A stretch of DNA of 64,000 nucleotides from Streptomyces sp. TSRI0281 (GTDB taxonomy: Bacteria > Actinomycetota > Actinomycetes > Streptomycetales > Streptomycetaceae), in contig NZ_LWLE01000008.1 of the NCBI RefSeq assembly GCF_001905125.1, forward strand, positions 1 through 64,000, read 5' to 3'. The position numbers and the translations under genes are program-made. A model generated the notes under the pieces. It was not told the DNA's origin and made no database searches. It saw only the letters and a list, made by a program, of their open reading frames with translations. Shown in pieces: positions 60,848-64,000 of the stretch (within the stretch, counting starts at the first letter, position 1; the number at the start of each line of letters is the position of its first letter).

Positions 60848-62512
60848 GCCGTCCGGGGCGGACCTGAGCGACATCAGGTGCAGTTGCAGCAAGGCCGAGA
60901 GACGTGCGGACGGATCGTTGAGGTCGATCCGGCCGACCTCCGCCGCGCGCCGGAGCCGGTAGCGGAACGTGTTGGGGTGCACGAACATCGAGGCGGCGGC
61001 CGTGGCGACATCGCCGAACGCGTCGAGCCAGCTCCGTAGCGTGTCGGTCAGGTTGGTCTCGTGGATCTCGTCGTAGGCGATGACGCGTGCGAGGACGCCG
61101 CTGGGCAGGTCCCCGCGCGGGACGAGATCGGCGAGCTCCAGCAGCAGTGCCTCGACATGGACGTCGTCCAGCCGGGCGACCGACCGCCCGGCGGTTCCCG
61201 ACCGCAGGACGCGCGACGCCCGTTCGGCTCCGGTACGCGACCGGGCCAGCGCCGCGCTGTCCTCGGCGTACGGCCCCACACCGATCACGGGGCGCAGCCG
61301 GGAGCCCACGCGGGCCAGGAACTCGGTGGCGATGCGGGCCGCCCGTTCCTCGGCGTCGTGCCGGTTCTGCGGGAGGAGAGGCAGGATGCCGTACGCGATG
61401 TCGCCGATCAGCGCCGCGGTGGCGCGCGGGTGCACGGCGGCCAGATGCATGGCGAACGCGTCGGTGAGGCGTTTGCGTTCGGTGGCGGTACGGGCGGGCA
61501 GCCGGAGTTCGTTCGCCGCGTCGACGACGGTGAGTGCGAGAACGACGGCGGGCTCGTCCTTCAGGCCGAGGCGGCGGATCGCCTCGGGTGATCCGGGGCC
61601 GCTCTCCAGTGCGGTGGCCAGCAGCTCCGCGCGCTGTCGCCGTTCCATGTCCGCGTCCGCGCGCTGCCACACCATGTGCATCGCGACCAGCTTGGACGCC
61701 TCGTAGAGCGCCTCGTTGCGGTCCTCGCTCAGCGGCTCGGCGACGACCACCCAGATCGCGCCGAGGATCTCGTCCCCGGCGCGCACGGCGATCGCCGCGC
61801 GCGGCAGTTCGGGCGGCTGTGTCGTGTCGCCCGACTCGGGGAGGGACGCGACGAAGACGGGGCGGTCGCTGCGGTAGATCGCCTGGAACACCCCGCGTTC
61901 CTCAAGGATGCGCGTGTAGTGCTCGGGGACCTGCCGGCCCAGGATCGTCTGGACCCGCGAGGGGTCGATGTCCTCCTGCCGGCTGGAGAAGGCCAGCAGG
62001 CGCGAGTTGCGGTCCTCGATGGTGACGGGCGCGTCCAGCAGCGCGGCGATCGCGTTGGCGACCGCGAAGAGGTCGCCGGACTCGATCCGGTCGGCCGGGT
62101 GACCGTTCATGTCATGCCGGTTACTGTCGGTCGTCAGCGTCCGGAGCATCCCCGCCAGGTGCGTCCAGGAGGCGCCGCGGGCGAAGGAGAGCACCGCTAC
62201 GCCCGACGCCTCGGCCGCATCGGTCAGCGCCTCGTCGGCGGTGAGGGGCGCGCGCACCACCAGGGCGGCGGCGCCGCGCTGTCCCAGCCGGGTGACGACT
62301 CGGGCGATGTCGGAGGGGTCGTGCAGGGCCACGCCCAGGACCAGTGCGTGGTCCGGGAGCTCCGGCTCGTCGAGTGGGTCGTGGATGACGACGCCACCGA
62401 TGCCGTCGGCGCGTTCCGCGTCACCGCAGACGACGTCGAGCAGGGTGGAACCGAGTTCCTCCAGGACACGCGCGAGGCTCGCTCGCGGAAGGCTGGTCAC
62501 GGGAATGAGCAC
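60842..62512 (-). CDS. PucR-family transcriptional regulator
   Basis: About 556 residues. The N-terminal region (SLARVLEELGSTLLDVVCGD) is the PucR-type purine-catabolism-like sensor, the middle contains a GAF/GGDEF-like domain (PVTIEDRNSRLLAFSSRQED, PVIGVGPYAEDSAALARSRT), and the C-terminal HTH_30 is clear: HETNLTDTLRSWLDAFGDVA then FVHPNTFRYRLRRAAEVGRI. GTG 62512 is preceded 7 bases upstream by TAGTTT, consistent with a leaderless mRNA; a start at 62542 or 62590 is not excluded. It is convergent with the peptide operon and probably controls it or the epimerase operon upstream. Confidence 0.8.
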   Translation of the reverse strand: MLIPVTSLPRASLARVLEELGSTLLDVVCGDAERADGIGGVVIHDPLDEPELPDHALVLGVALHDPSDIARVVTRLGQRGAAALVVRAPLTADEALTDAAEASGVAVLSFARGASWTHLAGMLRTLTTDSNRHDMNGHPADRIESGDLFAVANAIAALLDAPVTIEDRNSRLLAFSSRQEDIDPSRVQTILGRQVPEHYTRILEERGVFQAIYRSDRPVFVASLPESGDTTQPPELPRAAIAVRAGDEILGAIWVVVAEPLSEDRNEALYEASKLVAMHMVWQRADADMERRQRAELLATALESGPGSPEAIRRLGLKDEPAVVLALTVVDAANELRLPARTATERKRLTDAFAMHLAAVHPRATAALIGDIAYGILPLLPQNRHDAEERAARIATEFLARVGSRLRPVIGVGPYAEDSAALARSRTGAERASRVLRSGTAGRSVARLDDVHVEALLLELADLVPRGDLPSGVLARVIAYDEIHETNLTDTLRSWLDAFGDVATAAASMFVHPNTFRYRLRRAAEVGRIDLNDPSARLSALLQLHLMSLRSAPDGG

Positions 62513-62618
62513 GGGGCCGAAACTAGCCCGGCCCACCGGCATCGGAGTTGGTCGCGCATGACGTAATGATGCCAGCCCGTTCGTCCGCACGGACGAACGG
62601 ACCGGCGTGGCGAGGGCC

Positions 62619-63725
62619 TCAGGGGACGGGCACCCAGGTCGTCGAGTCCGTCACCTCGTCCAGGATCTCCGGGACGGGGGTGACGCCGAGGCCCGGCCCG
62701 GTCGGCACGGCGAGATGTCCGTCCACGAGGTGGAACGGTGCGGTGATGTCGGTGTGGTAGTAGCGGTCGGAGGCCGAGGTGTCGCCGGGCAGTACGAAGC
62801 CGGGCAGTGCGGCGAGCGCCACGTTGGCGGCGCGGCCCAGTCCCGTCTCCAGCATGCCGCCGCACCAGACGGGGACACCGTGCGCCACGCAGACGTCGTG
62901 GATCCGCCGCGCCTCCAGATAGCCGCCGACGCGGCCCGGCTTGATGTTGACCACGTGGCAGGCGCCGAGCGCGAGCGCGGCCGCGGCGGCGCGGGCGGAG
63001 ACGATCGACTCGTCGAGGCAGATCGGGGTGGTGATCCGCTGCGCGAGTTCCGCGTGGCCGAGGAGGTCGTCCTCCGCGAGGGGCTGCTCCAGCATCAGGA
63101 GGGCGAACGGGTCGAGACGGGCCAGCTGGCGGGCGTCACCGCGGCGATAGGCGGCGTTGGCGTCCACCTGCAGCAGGATGTCGCCGAACCGTTCGCGGAC
63201 GGCGCGCACCGGCTCGATGTCCCAGCCGGGTTCGATCTTCAGCTTGATCCGCAGATAACCGGCGTCCAGATATCCGGCGACGGCGTCGAGGAGCGCGGGG
63301 ATCGACTCCGTGATCCCCACCGACACCCCGCACGGCACTCTGTCGCGTACCGCGCCGAGGGCGTGTGCGAGCGGCACTCCCCGGGCCCGGAGGTCCGCGT
63401 CCAGCACCGCCGTCTCCAGGGCGGCCTTGGCCATGCGGTGCCCCTTGAACGCGGCCAGGGCCGGGGCGACCCGGTGGGCGTCGAGGTCGGCCACCCCGGC
63501 GAGCGCCGGAACCAGGAAGCGGCTGAGGACGTCCGCGGCGGCGTGCGTGTACTGCGACGAGTACAGCGGAGCGGTGCCCGCGCCGCACTCCCCCCAGCCC
63601 TCGGCCTCGTCGGTGACGACGCGCACCAGGAGGGCCTCCCGCACGGTCTCGGTGCCGAACGAGGTGCGGAACGGGGATACGAGGGGTGCCTTGATGGTGC
63701 GCAGCTCGACTCCGGTGACCTTCAC
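62619..63725 (-). CDS. Enolase-superfamily enzyme (OSBS/N-acylamino acid racemase/dipeptide epimerase type)
   Basis: A 368-residue muconate-lactonizing subgroup enzyme. The acid/base lysines are Lys161/Lys163 (LRIKLKIEPGWD) and Lys262 (NIKPGR), and the metal ligands Asp188 (DANAAYRRG), Glu213 (MLEQPLAED) and Asp238 (CLDESIVS). This set is shared by o-succinylbenzoate synthases, N-succinyl-amino-acid racemases and related epimerases. Linkage to an acetyltransferase and peptide genes favours amino-acid/dipeptide racemisation rather than menaquinone synthesis. GTG 63725 follows AGGAG and overlaps the acetyltransferase stop by GTGA. Confidence 0.82.
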   Translation of the reverse strand: MKVTGVELRTIKAPLVSPFRTSFGTETVREALLVRVVTDEAEGWGECGAGTAPLYSSQYTHAAADVLSRFLVPALAGVADLDAHRVAPALAAFKGHRMAKAALETAVLDADLRARGVPLAHALGAVRDRVPCGVSVGITESIPALLDAVAGYLDAGYLRIKLKIEPGWDIEPVRAVRERFGDILLQVDANAAYRRGDARQLARLDPFALLMLEQPLAEDDLLGHAELAQRITTPICLDESIVSARAAAAALALGACHVVNIKPGRVGGYLEARRIHDVCVAHGVPVWCGGMLETGLGRAANVALAALPGFVLPGDTSASDRYYHTDITAPFHLVDGHLAVPTGPGLGVTPVPEILDEVTDSTTWVPVP

Positions 63726-64000
63726 ACTGTCTCCTGTGGCGCTTCGTCGGGGTGTGTTCCGTGCCGGCGCGTGCCGCCGTCGTCCTGCGTCGGGCTTCCG
63801 CGGTCCACGACGTACCAGCCCGCCGGGTCGAAGCCGCGCACCCGCGCGCCGTCGGCGAGCAGGCCGCCCAGCACGTCCCGTACCGCCGTGCGCCAGCTCA
63901 CGGCGCACGCCGGGTCGCTCTCGCGCAGTGCCTCGATGTCTTCGGGCACCGCCACCAGTACGGTGCGCCCGTCGCCGCCCGCGCGCACCGTCGACGGCGC
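63722..64000 (-). CDS. C-terminal part of a GNAT/COG3375-like acetyltransferase (cut by window edge)
   Basis: The last 92 codons are visible. TVLVAVPEDIEALRESDPAC, AVSWRTAVRDVLGGLLADGA and VRGFDPAGWYVVDRG resemble the C-terminal end of predicted GNAT-type acetyltransferases that neighbour N-acylamino-acid racemase genes in actinomycetes. A polar tail follows (GSPTQDDGGTRRHGTHPDEA). If the identification holds, the enzyme could acylate the amino group of the racemase substrate. The catalytic part lies outside the window. Confidence 0.5.
   Translation of the reverse strand, partial: APSTVRAGGDGRTVLVAVPEDIEALRESDPACAVSWRTAVRDVLGGLLADGARVRGFDPAGWYVVDRGSPTQDDGGTRRHGTHPDEAPQETV

Noticed and set aside
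1..64000. tRNA or rRNA genes
   Set aside because: No cloverleaf-type sequence with a GGTTCGAAT-like T loop or rRNA-like conserved stretch was noticed on either strand; a dedicated tRNA scan would settle this.
1..64000. Classical antibiotic gene cluster (PKS, NRPS, terpene)
   Set aside because: No ketosynthase, adenylation, terpene cyclase or similar motifs were found; genes are mostly catabolic, transport and regulatory.

Overview
This window looks like a chromosomal arm or accessory segment of a Streptomyces-type actinomycete. The DNA is very GC-rich, codon third positions are almost all G or C, GTG starts are frequent, ribosome binding sites are GGAGG-like, Tat and lipoprotein export signals are common, and gene families such as KdpDE, PucR, XRE/MmyB-like regulators and MalR-like LacI proteins are typical of the genus. 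I found no rRNA, tRNA, CRISPR array or large biosynthetic gene cluster.

Layout. 0-8.5 kb: start of kdpD with kdpE, a repeat array between kdpE and a divergent two-component pair, a methyltransferase, an aldo/keto reductase, a PIG-V-like membrane glycosyltransferase and an exported PAF-acetylhydrolase-like hydrolase. 8.6-18.8 kb: a PPOX-family protein, a frameshifted nitroreductase remnant, then a long leftward carbohydrate locus: sugar ABC transporter (lipoprotein plus two permeases), GH29 fucosidase, two tandem Tat-exported PL6 lyases, a sugar isomerase/epimerase-like protein and an SGNH esterase. 19.3-22.8 kb: a hydroxyacid dehydrogenase, a DUF3533/YhgE-like membrane protein and a DppA-type (M55) D-aminopeptidase. 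22.9-25.0 kb: a small exported peptide ending in a Cys-rich tail, a perfect hairpin, and two tandem JmjC-like oxygenases. This is the best candidate for an undescribed system. 25.5-36.3 kb: alpha-glucan locus with GH13 alpha-glucosidase, ABC transporter, LacI regulator and a 1,429-residue multidomain GH87 alpha-1,3-glucanase.

36.5-40.6 kb: Tn3-family debris (terminal-repeat-like sequence, 3' end of tnpA, serine resolvase) surrounding a TetR/alcohol dehydrogenase pair with duplicated operators, and abutting a truncated MFS gene. 40.6-45.7 kb: acetyltransferase/TetR operon with a palindrome touching the start codon, a damaged HAD gene, a secreted protein, a zinc-ribbon protein and a TauE-like permease. 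46-48.8 kb: a decaying patch in which four neighbouring genes (MBL, carboxylesterase, XRE regulator, SDR) are each broken. 48.8-64 kb: a peptide-catabolism island with serine hydrolase, M19 dipeptidase, a Dpp-type ABC transporter with both ATPases fused, an erythromycin-esterase-like protein and an S9 oligopeptidase on the plus strand; PucR regulator, an enolase-superfamily epimerase/OSBS-like enzyme and an acetyltransferase on the minus strand. The set resembles muropeptide or D-amino-acid-containing peptide salvage.

All functional names come from motifs and family memory read by eye; no database search was run.
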